DNA from: Phycisphaerae bacterium
GTDB taxonomy: Bacteria > Planctomycetota > Phycisphaerae > UBA1845
Direction: 5' to 3'
DNA: 64,000 nucleotides
Assembly: GCA_024102815.1 (NCBI GenBank)
Contig: JAGFJJ010000046.1
Location: forward strand, 62,001-126,000
Below the pieces are notes generated by a model. The model saw only the letters and a list, made by a program, of their open reading frames with translations. It had not been told where the DNA came from and did no database searches. Position numbers and translations under genes: made by a program. This document shows positions 1 to 8,743 of the stretch, in pieces (the first letter of the stretch is position 1; each line of letters begins with the position of its first letter).

Positions 1-409
1 TACCGGCCGCCTGTCCATCCACGTCGTATTGCGAGCCGGTCACGTTGAACAGGATTGTCTTGACGTTGTTGCGCTCCCATCCAAAAGCGTGGCTGAAAGC
101 CGCAAATTTCACTTTGGCGTTGATGATGACGATGCCGTCCGTCCAGGTCTGGTCGGTGCGGCCGACGAGGTTCACGGTTCCCTGGAGCAGCTCGAGCGTG
201 GCCCCTTCATAGGACGCGCTGGAGCCGGAATAATCCTGTACGCGCGTAAAGGTGGTGCCTGGAGGATACAGGTTCTCCAATACATCCATCACCTGTGGAT
301 TCCCCGGAGTTATCGGGGTGGTGCCCGCCAAAGCGTCCGCGGCGGAGAACACACTGAAAAGCGCAACCAAAGGTAGTGCGATGCTCGTCAGTCGGGGGAC
401 GCGACGCAT
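1..409 (-). CDS. Secreted protein of unknown function, 3' part beyond the window
   Basis: Reading the minus strand from an ATG at 409 gives 136 uninterrupted codons that leave the window at base 1. The first 29 residues form a signal peptide (MRRVPR, hydrophobic core, ADALAG). The mature part is rich in Thr, Ser and Gly and has beta-type stretches such as TWTDGIVIINAKVKFAAF. A purine-rich ribosome site (AAGAAGAAGG) lies about 10 bases upstream of the ATG. I do not recognise the family with certainty. Short beta-rich exported proteins of this kind in planctomycetes often end in a sorting tail, but the C-terminus is outside the window. Confidence 0.7.
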   Translation of the reverse strand, partial: MRRVPRLTSIALPLVALFSVFSAADALAGTTPITPGNPQVMDVLENLYPPGTTFTRVQDYSGSSASYEGATLELLQGTVNLVGRTDQTWTDGIVIINAKVKFAAFSHAFGWERNNVKTILFNVTGSQYDVDGQAAG

Positions 410-1272
410 GTTTACCTGCCTTCTTCTTGAGCGTGAACGAAGCGAGTCTGATGCAACCGACCGGCACGCAATGCGCGCAGGTACGGGCGCCAAACCCTCC
501 CAGCTTCTGAATCGTGCATTGACCAAACTATTCAAGAATGGGATGCCGCGCAAATAAGCCGTCCGCTGAGCTCGGCTAGTCGAGCTCAAGAAAGGCCCCT
601 CCCGGACGGCTCCAACGCGCGCGGTCTTTCCCTCCCTTACCGCATGCCCAGCACTCTAGCACATTTCAACGCGGGTACCAATTCAATTCTTCACCATGTT
701 GCCACGCGTGTTTCGCGTTTGCACCAAACGAAGAATCCGCTCTGAATCCCGGTTGGAGCATCTGATCGGGCTGGGCAAGCCCGGTGAATTGGGAATTGAA
801 TGGAAGGCGCGGAATTGGTAACATGGATGGCTTGATGTGTCCTGTGAGTTGTCATCCAAGGGGCTTTGGCGATGTTGCGAGGCTCGCCGGGACGCATCAG
901 TTTACCGGGCCGTCCGGGGGTGGGCCGAAGCGGCCAGCCGTTCGTAACTATCGGACGACCAATTTGTTGCAGCGGTTCAGCAGCGCGGAGAATCTTTGCC
1001 CGCCCATGGCGACGCGGGGCCCAAACGCGGCCTATGATGACATGACGGTGCGGACCCGGATCCGAATCTTCCTCCAGAATACAGGGGAACCGGATCGGGC
1101 CATCACTGTCGAGGATCCCACCTCTGAACGGACTTGAGGGGGCCGAAGAGCGCCGACGAGTTGCTCCTGGGGGGGCGGCGCTTACAGCGGTCGGGGGATG
1201 AAGTGGACGATTCCGCGCGGGGGGACACGGAAGCAAACCCAGAGCCTATACCGTGGTGAATCCGAGGAGGCC
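410..1272. other. Gene-free stretch of about 860 bp
   Basis: No convincing gene was found on either strand. The stretch separates two divergent exported-protein genes, so it should carry both promoters. It holds the nested stem-loop at 559-609 and a degenerate AATTG-rich patch near 780-820 (gaattgg, gaattga and similar units) that may be a decayed heptamer array like those at 9940 and 11346. Confidence 0.5.
559..609. other. Nested inverted repeat (candidate stem-loop)
   Basis: An inner perfect 8-bp inverted repeat, TGAGCTCG (567-574) and CGAGCTCA (581-588), has a 6-base loop. It sits inside an outer 7-bp pair, CCGTCCG (559-565) and CGGACGG (603-609). No T-tract follows on either strand, so it is not a typical intrinsic terminator. 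Its role is unknown. Confidence 0.4.
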
Positions 1273-3807
1273 ATGCCCACCACTCCAGGGTTGGGGATCG
1301 CGGTCCGGCGTATTCCGGCGGCCAGCGCGCTCGCTGTCGCCTCGGCCGTTGCCTTTGCGCTGATCGTTGCCGTGTCCGGCGTCGACGCGGCGCCGCGGGA
1401 GCTGCGTGCGTTATCCGGCGCAAAGCAGGCCGTTTCATCGCGGGGGACCTGCACGGCCGACGCCGATTGCGTCGACCACACCGTCTGTACAACGGATCGC
1501 TGCGATAACGGAACCTGCGTCCACACGCCGGTGCCCGATTGTGTCGCCTGCGATCCAATCGCCTCGTGCCCTCCGCTCGACGTCGTGTTCCTTCTCGACA
1601 CGTCCGGATCGATGGGTGACGAAGCCGCGGCACTTTGCACCAAGATGGCCCAGATTGTCAGCGATCTCACCGCTGAAGGAATCATCGTATATCCTCATTT
1701 TCTGGGCATCTCTGAAACACCGGGCGGGCCCTTCTCCTGCCTGAGCAATGATGTCGTAAGTCTTCTTGGGGGCGATGTGCCGGGAACGATGAACACCTGC
1801 CCGTTTCCGCAACCCCTTTCCGCCTTCGAGTCCTGGGGTCCGGCGACGGCCATCGTGGCCGAGCGATTCGCCTGGAATGCCGGCACGAAGCACGTGATTA
1901 TCCCCATCAGCGACGAGGGGCCCTGCAACGGCGACCTCCCCGACGGGTGCAACGATCCGGGCGACGACCGCGATTCGGTCTCAAACGCCATCGAAGTCGC
2001 AAACAACAACGACGTGATTGTCTCCCCGATCACGGGGACGGGCGCGTCGCTTTGCGTGCAGAAGCTCGCCGCGGATCTTGCCGCGGGGACCGGGGGAACG
2101 ACGTTTCAGTCGCAGGATCCGGGCTCGGATCTTGTCGAGTCCATCGCGGACATGCTGCGGCAGCTCTGCGATGACGCCACGACGTGTAATGACGGGGACA
2201 TCTGCACGGTGGACGATCGCTGCGACCTCAGCGGCCAGTGCCTCGGCGTTCCGCTGGACCAGATCGCGTGCACGAGCGACGACGATTGCTTCGGCTCTCC
2301 CTGCGATTTGGCGCAGGGCTTCTGCGAGTGTGTCGAGCAACCCGAGCTGTGCGTGGAAACCGTCAATGCCGCGATTCCCGACGGTACCTGCTTCATTGAA
2401 GGACAGGAATTCCGGGTCAACATCGTCCTGGGCAAGAGCTCGCACCTGGTCAGCGGCGGCCAATTCCAGATTCGCTACGACCCGAGTCTTCTAGAGTTCA
2501 TCGATGTCAAACCGGGCGTCGTGTACGACCCCGAATCCCCGTTCACCATGTCGGTCGGAAAGCTCATCAACACGACAACCGGCAGGGTCTTTTACGCCGT
2601 GGTCACGAACTTCGGACACCCTGGCACCCACGGCCCGGCGGTCATGGCCACGATGCGCTTCAGGGCCATCGCCGCGTGCGCGACCACGGACATCTGCTAC
2701 CTCGACGAGAATCCTCGCGTGACGATCCTGTCCGACTCGGACGGCGACACGATTCCGTTTATCCCCTGCTGCACGGGAGACTTCTCGCTCGTAAAAGGAC
2801 CGCCGACGATCAATTGCCCGTCGGATGTCTCCATGGACGTCGAGGCCGGATCGCTTTCACGCTTTGTATCCTGGTCTCCGGTTGTGGCGGATGATGCCTG
2901 CGACGGTGCCCTCCCCGTGGATTGCGTTGCCGAAAACTCACTTGGTCTGTCCCTCGATGGGCTTGCGCAAACGGGGGGACTTTTCCCTGCCAGCACGACA
3001 ATCTTCACGTGCTCGACATCCAGCACCTGCGGACTGGAGGACGCCTGTACCTGGACGGTCGATATCGCCGAGACTTCGCCTTTCAAGGTGGACGTGCAGC
3101 TAGCGCCGACCATGGCGGCCGGCCCCATCGAACGGTGCATCGAATTCGCGTTCTACTCGAGCTGCATCGAAAAACCCGTCGTCGTCTCGCACACGCTGCG
3201 ATTCGGACGACCGTTCGACCTGCCGGGATTCGCCCGGAATGTCGCCATGGACATTCCCGCCGGCAGCTACGAGTGCGTGACTGCTCGCGATCCAATGCAC
3301 ACGCTGCGTTCGGTGGCGGACTTGAGCGTCGAGTCCGGGCGTTACATCGCGCGGTTTACGGGAGACCCGTCGCTGGCCGGAAACTGGCTCATCGGCGGCA
3401 ACCTCAACGGCGACCATGTCATCGACGCCCTGGATTACGCCGCGCTCATGACCGTCTGGTTACCGCCCGATCCGGTTTCGATCGACCCAAACGTACGATG
3501 CGAAGAGGTGGGCATCCACGGCGACATCAACGGCGACGGAACCATCGACAGCTTCGATGCCGACGTGATTGAGCGGAACTGGCTGCTGGAGGATGAGCCG
3601 AGCTGCTGTAGCGAAGACGTCGGTCCCCCCGGCATCATTCGAATTCCCGTTAATCTGCTGGGCCCCGGGCTTGGATGGCGCCTGGCGGAGGCCGATTTCA
3701 ACTTCGACGGCTACATCGATCTTGACGAGATCAAGCTGATTCTCGAGCAGGGGCTTCCGTCGCTGACGAAGCAGGCGGCCCGGCCGAGCCACATACTCGG
3801 CCCGTGA
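1273..3807 (+). CDS. Large secreted VWA / cohesin-like / HYR-like / dockerin protein
   Basis: This 844-residue exported protein starts at ATG 1273, two bases after GAGGAGG; an in-frame start at 1198 has no such site. A signal peptide spans about residues 1-40. A Cys-rich segment (60-95) follows, then a von Willebrand A domain (103-295) with the MIDAS motif DTSGSMG at 109. A second Cys-rich spacer leads to a cohesin-like beta domain (about 358-500; YDPSLLEFIDV), a HYR-like domain (about 510-597; INCPSDVSMDVEAG), an unnamed module (about 605-710) and dockerin-type repeats (708-840). One repeat, DINGDGTIDSFD, is a textbook Ca-binding loop. The role is probably cell-surface or extracellular assembly. 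A paralogue with the same C-terminal half lies at 19903-21561. Confidence 0.85.
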   Translation: MPTTPGLGIAVRRIPAASALAVASAVAFALIVAVSGVDAAPRELRALSGAKQAVSSRGTCTADADCVDHTVCTTDRCDNGTCVHTPVPDCVACDPIASCPPLDVVFLLDTSGSMGDEAAALCTKMAQIVSDLTAEGIIVYPHFLGISETPGGPFSCLSNDVVSLLGGDVPGTMNTCPFPQPLSAFESWGPATAIVAERFAWNAGTKHVIIPISDEGPCNGDLPDGCNDPGDDRDSVSNAIEVANNNDVIVSPITGTGASLCVQKLAADLAAGTGGTTFQSQDPGSDLVESIADMLRQLCDDATTCNDGDICTVDDRCDLSGQCLGVPLDQIACTSDDDCFGSPCDLAQGFCECVEQPELCVETVNAAIPDGTCFIEGQEFRVNIVLGKSSHLVSGGQFQIRYDPSLLEFIDVKPGVVYDPESPFTMSVGKLINTTTGRVFYAVVTNFGHPGTHGPAVMATMRFRAIAACATTDICYLDENPRVTILSDSDGDTIPFIPCCTGDFSLVKGPPTINCPSDVSMDVEAGSLSRFVSWSPVVADDACDGALPVDCVAENSLGLSLDGLAQTGGLFPASTTIFTCSTSSTCGLEDACTWTVDIAETSPFKVDVQLAPTMAAGPIERCIEFAFYSSCIEKPVVVSHTLRFGRPFDLPGFARNVAMDIPAGSYECVTARDPMHTLRSVADLSVESGRYIARFTGDPSLAGNWLIGGNLNGDHVIDALDYAALMTVWLPPDPVSIDPNVRCEEVGIHGDINGDGTIDSFDADVIERNWLLEDEPSCCSEDVGPPGIIRIPVNLLGPGLGWRLAEADFNFDGYIDLDEIKLILEQGLPSLTKQAARPSHILGP

Positions 3808-3941
3808 TCTGCTGATACCGAACTTTTGGGCGCGGGCGGAGAGTCTCCCGAAGAGCTGTCTTCCCTCGGGCACACCCTTGACGATCGACACGTCCCGGTT
3901 TATCACCCTCGAAATCGACTTTCCACACGAGGTTTCCCTGA

Positions 3942-5441
3942 ATGGCTCGCGGCCACGATGGTCCTTCCCCAACTTCCGACCGAATCGCAGGCGATGCGCT
4001 GACTTTTGACGACCTGTTGCTGCTTCCCCGCAAGTCGGGCGTGCTGCCCGATCAGATCGATGTCAGCACCTGGCTGACACCGAAGATTCGACTCAACATC
4101 CCGTTGGTCTCGGCGGCCATGGACACCGTCACGGAGTCGCGCCTGGCCATTGCCCTCGCCCAGGAGGGCGGGATCGGCATCATTCACAAGAACATGTCGA
4201 TCGAGGCGCAATGTCGGGAAGTCCACAAGGTCAAGCGATCGGAAAGCGGCGTGATCCTCGATCCGGTCACGCTCTCGCCGGATGCACCCGTTTCGCGGGC
4301 CAAGGAGGTCATGTCCCTTCAGAACATCTCCGGCGTGCCGATCGTTGAGAACGGCGGCCGGTTGGTGGGGATCATCACCCGCCGGGATATGAAATTCCTC
4401 GAGAGTGAGAATCTGCGGGTGGGCGATGTGATGACTTCGGGCAAGCTGGTCACCGGCCCTCCGGGCACGAGTCTCGAAGAAGCGTCCCAGATTCTCAAGC
4501 GTGCCAAGGTGGAGAAACTGCTGCTGGTCGACCGCGACAATCGGCTGGCGGGCCTGATTACGATGCGCGACATCGAGCGCAGCTTGCATTATCCGGTCAG
4601 TTGCAAGGACGAGCGCGGCAGGCTGCGCGTCGGGGGGGCCGTGGGCGTTTTCGACTACGATCGCGTCGCGGCGCTGATCGAGAACGACGTGGATGTCGTC
4701 GTGGTGGACACAGCGCATGGCCACAGCACGAATGTGATCGAAACCGTCCGCGAGGTTCGCAAGCGGTACGAGATCGAAGTGATCGCCGGGAACATCGCCA
4801 CAGCCGACGCCGCACGTGATCTTGTCAACGCCGGGGCGAGTGCCCTGAAGGTGGGAATCGGCCCGGGGAGCATCTGCACAACCCGAGTGGTTTCCGGCGT
4901 TGGCGTTCCGCAGATCACGGCCATCATGAACGTCTGCTCCGTTGCTCTCGCCAAGGGAATCCCGGTCATCGCGGACGGCGGCATCCGCCAATCGGGGGAC
5001 ATTACCAAGGCACTTGCCGCCGGAGCAAACAGCGTCATGATCGGCTCGCTCTTCGCCGGCCTGGAAGAGGCGCCGGGCGAATCGGTCACGTGGCGCGGAA
5101 GGCGTTTCAAGGAATACCGCGGGATGGGTTCGCTGGGCGCCATGGTGAAGGGATCGGCGGAGCGTTACGGCCAGTCGAGCAGCAAGCCCACGGGCAAGCT
5201 CGTTCCCGAAGGCATTGAAGGGCGCGTTCCCTTCCGCGGACCCCTTTCCGACTTCGTTTATCAGCTGGTTGGGGGCGTGCGTTCGGGCATGGGATACTGC
5301 GGAACGCGGACGATCGACGAATTGCGGACGGATACGCAGTTCATGCGGATCACGTCGGCCGGGGTGGTCGAGTCTCATCCGCATGACGTGACCATCACGC
5401 GCGAGTCTCCCAACTATGCATTGGAGCAGGAATATGAATAA
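3942..5441 (+). CDS. guaB: Inosine-5'-monophosphate dehydrogenase
   Basis: Converts IMP to XMP with NAD+, the committed step of GMP synthesis, in the cytoplasm. The 499-residue protein has the full family layout: the N-terminal [10 protein letters not shown] motif, a pair of CBS domains (about residues 100-220) inserted in the TIM barrel, the catalytic loop GPGSICTTR with the nucleophile Cys at 312, the DGGIR phosphate-binding loop, and the mobile flap with RYGQ. Length matches the family. It overlaps the next gene by 8 bases and is probably the first gene of a unit reaching to guaA. Confidence 0.97.
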   Translation: MARGHDGPSPTSDRIAGDALTFDDLLLLPRKSGVLPDQIDVSTWLTPKIRLNIPLVSAAMDTVTESRLAIALAQEGGIGIIHKNMSIEAQCREVHKVKRSESGVILDPVTLSPDAPVSRAKEVMSLQNISGVPIVENGGRLVGIITRRDMKFLESENLRVGDVMTSGKLVTGPPGTSLEEASQILKRAKVEKLLLVDRDNRLAGLITMRDIERSLHYPVSCKDERGRLRVGGAVGVFDYDRVAALIENDVDVVVVDTAHGHSTNVIETVREVRKRYEIEVIAGNIATADAARDLVNAGASALKVGIGPGSICTTRVVSGVGVPQITAIMNVCSVALAKGIPVIADGGIRQSGDITKALAAGANSVMIGSLFAGLEEAPGESVTWRGRRFKEYRGMGSLGAMVKGSAERYGQSSSKPTGKLVPEGIEGRVPFRGPLSDFVYQLVGGVRSGMGYCGTRTIDELRTDTQFMRITSAGVVESHPHDVTITRESPNYALEQEYE

Positions 5442-5979
5442 CCAGGGAACGGTCAAGCCAAATTACATCGCTGCCGCGGTAGGCGCCGCGGTACTGTCGC
5501 TGTCAACCGGCTGTGCGCTCGTGGAGAACCCCTGGCGTGACTGCCTGGCCCACGCACCGCCGGTTACAACGCCCTCCGTGGATGCGGCGATGGCGTTTGA
5601 GGCAACGGCAACGCAGGCCCATCGTCATTATGCGATGATGGAACGAGAAACAGCCAGTGGAGCGGTTCTGCACTGGCCCCTCTATTTCGAAGACCCCTAT
5701 GTGGATCAATATCCGCCGGACGACGGACAGTTCGCATGGACGCTCGAGGACTTGTGGTACGCCGTCTACGGGCCAAGCCGATTCGCAGTGAATTTCGTGG
5801 CGGCGCCGGTGAGCAAGGTGGTCAACCTGCCCTGGCAGACGATGGCCAGCGATGGAGAATGGGATCGCTGTGACAGCCGACGATTTGACGCGGTTCCCGC
5901 CGACGTGTGCTGGGTGTGTACCACCGTGGCGACTGATGAGAAGAACCCGCAAACCGGCGACGCGGCTCCGACCGGCTGA
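5434..5979 (+). CDS. Putative lipoprotein of unknown function
   Basis: A 181-residue protein whose ATG at 5434 overlaps the end of guaB, with GGAGCAGG just upstream; an in-frame ATG at 5416 lies deeper inside guaB and is less likely. The N-terminus has a hydrophobic stretch ending in LSTGC (Cys 27), resembling a lipobox, so export and lipid attachment are likely. The rest is rich in Trp, Tyr, Pro and Asp, with no recognised domain. The overlap with guaB points to translational coupling, but no functional link is evident. Confidence 0.7.
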   Translation: MNNQGTVKPNYIAAAVGAAVLSLSTGCALVENPWRDCLAHAPPVTTPSVDAAMAFEATATQAHRHYAMMERETASGAVLHWPLYFEDPYVDQYPPDDGQFAWTLEDLWYAVYGPSRFAVNFVAAPVSKVVNLPWQTMASDGEWDRCDSRRFDAVPADVCWVCTTVATDEKNPQTGDAAPTG

Positions 5980-6036
5980 CGCCGTGCAAACACTCTTCGC
6001 CCAGGAAAGGGACTTCGCCGCTGACATGTACTTGGC

Positions 6037-7026
6037 ATGGCCATGATGGATCGAAGGGACATGACCGAGCCGCCGGCGGGTGCCCGTACCGACTTGCGTC
6101 GATGCCCGGCCTGCGGTCAGAAGCTCAATGATCCGCCCCCGCCGCGCTGTCCATTGTGCAAGTTCGAATTCACGGAGAGCCGCGGGATTACGGGCGAAGA
6201 TCGCACGCCCTATGCCCAGGCCTACGCGGAAGGTGAAGGCGGACTACGGGCGATGGCACGCTGGGTTGCCCTTGCCGATACGCCCCGCCTCAAGCATCTG
6301 GCCTTGATCCGCGCCTCGGCTTCGTCAAGGCGGTTCGCGACGATCGTCCTCCTGTTTGCCGCCGCGGGACTCGGGTTGATGCAGTTCGGTCAAACGGGCT
6401 GGCGCGGGGTACGCTCCAGCGCGGCGCTTGAGCCCACCGGTTCCACGGAGCCCGCCGGCGCTGGCTGGCTGCATGTCGCAGGCGCGCCGCGCCCGCTCCC
6501 CGCTGACATCCCCATCGAGGAGCCCGTCGATCTCTGGTGGAACGCGGCCCAGTCGGTCATCGCCACGGTCATCGGATTCCTGCTTGCCTGGGTCGCACTT
6601 GTTCTGATGCTCTCCCTGCTGCGCGGGCTGGCCAATCGCTCACTTTCACCGGCACATCGGGTCGAACAGCGGATGTCTGCCGCGGTTCATTACGGGTCGG
6701 TGTTCCTGCTGACGTTCTTGCCTGCAGGGATCATTGCCACGCTTCAGCCGATCGGTCGTATGACGGAAATCAGCCAATCGGCGATCCGCATTCCGCCCAA
6801 CGTAATAACGGCCGCAGCAAGCCTGCCCGCGGCCCTGGGCGTGATCCTGTGGTGGTTCTGGCTGATCCGGCTGGGAGGGACCGCACCGCCCAAATCGCGT
6901 AGCGGGCTGGTCGCGTGCCTGATTGTCGCCCCGTTGCCGTTGCTCGGATTGGCGGTGGCTGGCTGGTGGGCGGCCCTGCACTGGGGTCTGCCGCCCCTGT
7001 TCAAGGCCCTCGGCGTGCAGTTCTGA
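6037..7026 (+). CDS. Zinc-ribbon integral membrane protein, function unknown
   Basis: A 329-residue protein. Two CxxC pairs near the N-terminus (Cys 23, 26, 38 and 41) form a zinc-ribbon-like knuckle. About 60 polar residues follow, then some five hydrophobic segments: one near 105-118, one near 175-195, and three from about 225 to the end. The topology suggests a cytoplasmic ribbon followed by a membrane domain. Several ATGs lie close together (6037, 6043, 6046, 6061) with no clear ribosome site, so the exact start is uncertain. It lies between guaB and guaA. I do not recognise the family. Confidence 0.7.
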   Translation: MAMMDRRDMTEPPAGARTDLRRCPACGQKLNDPPPPRCPLCKFEFTESRGITGEDRTPYAQAYAEGEGGLRAMARWVALADTPRLKHLALIRASASSRRFATIVLLFAAAGLGLMQFGQTGWRGVRSSAALEPTGSTEPAGAGWLHVAGAPRPLPADIPIEEPVDLWWNAAQSVIATVIGFLLAWVALVLMLSLLRGLANRSLSPAHRVEQRMSAAVHYGSVFLLTFLPAGIIATLQPIGRMTEISQSAIRIPPNVITAAASLPAALGVILWWFWLIRLGGTAPPKSRSGLVACLIVAPLPLLGLAVAGWWAALHWGLPPLFKALGVQF

Positions 7027-7098
7027 CCGCCTCGGGATATGTTCAGCATCGTCGACAAGCAGAGACCCTCGCGGCGGAACGCAGAAACGACTCGCCCC

Positions 7099-8649
7099 AT
7101 GACGCCACCAACCATCGCCATCCTCGACTTCGGCGGCCAATACGTCCAACTGATCGCCCGCCGCGTCCGCGAGAACCACGTTCACAGCGCCATCGTCCCG
7201 CCTGATGTCACAGCGGAATCACTCCGCGCCCTCAACGCCGTTGGCCTTATTCTCTCCGGCGGGCCTTCAAGCGTGTACGACGGCGATGCCCCCCGCTGCC
7301 GTGACGAGATCCTCGCCATGGGCCTGCCGGCACTGGGCATCTGTTATGGCATGCAGCTCGGCTGCCAGTTGCTTGGCGGACTGGTCAATGCTTCGTCGAC
7401 ACGCGAGTTCGGACGGACGGACCTCGAGGTACTCGAGCCCGGCCAGCTCCTTGCTCACGTCCCCCCGCAAACGACGGTCTGGATGAGCCACGGGGACGTG
7501 GTCACCGAACTCTCGCCCGATTTTCTCCCGCTGGCTCGAACGGCAACCTGCCCGTTCGCGGCCGTCCGTCACCGGTCGACGCCTTTCTTCGGCGTGCAGT
7601 TCCACCCCGAGGTCACCCACACCCCCGCCGGCGGGCAGATCATCCGCAACTTCCTCTACGACATCTGCGGCTGCACTGGACAGTGGCAGATTGGCAACGT
7701 CATCCACGACACCGTCGAGGGCATCCGCCAGCGCGTTGGCCCGGGCGACCGCGTCATCTGCGGGCTCTCCGGCGGCGTGGACAGTGCCGTCGCGGCGACA
7801 CTCATCCACCAGGCGATCGGCGACCGCCTCGTCTGCATCTATGTGGACAACGGCCTCATGCGCAACCGTGAGACCGATCTCGTCGAGGCCACTTTTCGAC
7901 AGCATTTCAAGATCGACCTTCGCGTCGCTCACGCGGCCGACCGCTTCCTCGACAAGCTCCGCGACGTGGTCGATCCGCAGCAAAAGCGCATCATCATCGG
8001 CCACGAATTCGTCGAAGTCTTCCGCGAGCAGTCGCAGACGGTTCCCGGCGCCCGCTTCCTCGCCCAGGGCACGCTCTACCCGGATGTCATCGAATCGGGT
8101 CAGGGCAAGGCGGGCAAGACGGCCAAGATTAAGTTGCATCACAACGTCGGCGGCCTCCCCGCCGAACTCGGCTTCGAACTCCTCGAACCCCTCCGTGATC
8201 TGTTCAAGGACGAGGTCCGCCGCGTGGGCGAGCACCTCGGCCTGCCGCCGGAAATCGTCTGGCGACATCCCTTCCCCGGGCCCGGACTGGCCGTGCGCAT
8301 CATCGGCGAGATCACCCGCGAGCGACTCGCCCTGCTCCGCGCGGCCGACGACATCATCCTCGAGGAAATCCGCGCCGCCGGGTGGTATCGCAAGATCGCC
8401 CAGGCGTTCGGCGTGCTCCTGCCCATCAGTACCGTCGGAGTCATGGGCGACGACCAGAGCTACGCCGGCCAGCATATCGTCGCCGTCCGCTTCGTGGAGA
8501 GCACCGACTTCATGACCGCGGCCTGGGTGCACATCGACCACGAGGTCATCGGCCGCATTGCTTCACGCATTATGAACGAGGTCCGCGGCATCAACCGCGT
8601 CGTCTATGATGTGTCAACCAAACCCCCGGCGACGATTGAATGGGAGTAG
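7099..8649 (+). CDS. guaA: GMP synthase (glutamine-hydrolysing)
   Basis: Aminates XMP to GMP using glutamine and ATP. The class I amidotransferase domain has the nucleophile Cys 82 (GICYG) and the His 169/Glu 171 pair (FHPEV). The ATP-pyrophosphatase P-loop SGGVDSA follows near residue 224, and the C-terminal dimerisation domain ends with KPPATIEWE. The start is placed at ATG 7099 (MTPPTIAILDFGGQ), where family similarity begins, because an upstream in-frame start would add 20 atypical residues. The ribosome site is weak. It completes the GMP branch begun by guaB, 1.7 kb upstream. Confidence 0.97.
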   Translation: MTPPTIAILDFGGQYVQLIARRVRENHVHSAIVPPDVTAESLRALNAVGLILSGGPSSVYDGDAPRCRDEILAMGLPALGICYGMQLGCQLLGGLVNASSTREFGRTDLEVLEPGQLLAHVPPQTTVWMSHGDVVTELSPDFLPLARTATCPFAAVRHRSTPFFGVQFHPEVTHTPAGGQIIRNFLYDICGCTGQWQIGNVIHDTVEGIRQRVGPGDRVICGLSGGVDSAVAATLIHQAIGDRLVCIYVDNGLMRNRETDLVEATFRQHFKIDLRVAHAADRFLDKLRDVVDPQQKRIIIGHEFVEVFREQSQTVPGARFLAQGTLYPDVIESGQGKAGKTAKIKLHHNVGGLPAELGFELLEPLRDLFKDEVRRVGEHLGLPPEIVWRHPFPGPGLAVRIIGEITRERLALLRAADDIILEEIRAAGWYRKIAQAFGVLLPISTVGVMGDDQSYAGQHIVAVRFVESTDFMTAAWVHIDHEVIGRIASRIMNEVRGINRVVYDVSTKPPATIEWE

Positions 8650-8686
8650 TCTTGTGAGGCATGCGGTTCCTGTGGCGCCAGCCGCG

Positions 8687-8718
8687 CGGTTCGCAAGCCT
8701 CTCTTGCTTCGCGAACCG
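8687..8718. terminator. Candidate bidirectional hairpin terminator
   Basis: CGGTTCGCAAGC (8687-8698) pairs with GCTT-C-GCGAACCG (8706-8718), giving a 12-bp stem with one bulged base and a 7-base loop. It sits between the converging ends of guaA and the minus-strand gene at 8744. There is no strong T-run, so this is inferred from position and stem strength. Confidence 0.5.
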
Positions 8719-8743
8719 GACCACGCTTTGCCCGCCAACCGTC

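Noticed and set aside
3903..5456. Open frame of 517 codons on the minus strand
   Set aside because: It is the mirror of guaB; its composition (Asp/Arg/His-rich, no family motif) is typical of a shadow frame in GC-rich DNA.
7267..8541. Open frame of 424 codons on the minus strand
   Set aside because: Antisense of guaA, which has complete family motifs; no ribosome site or recognisable domain.
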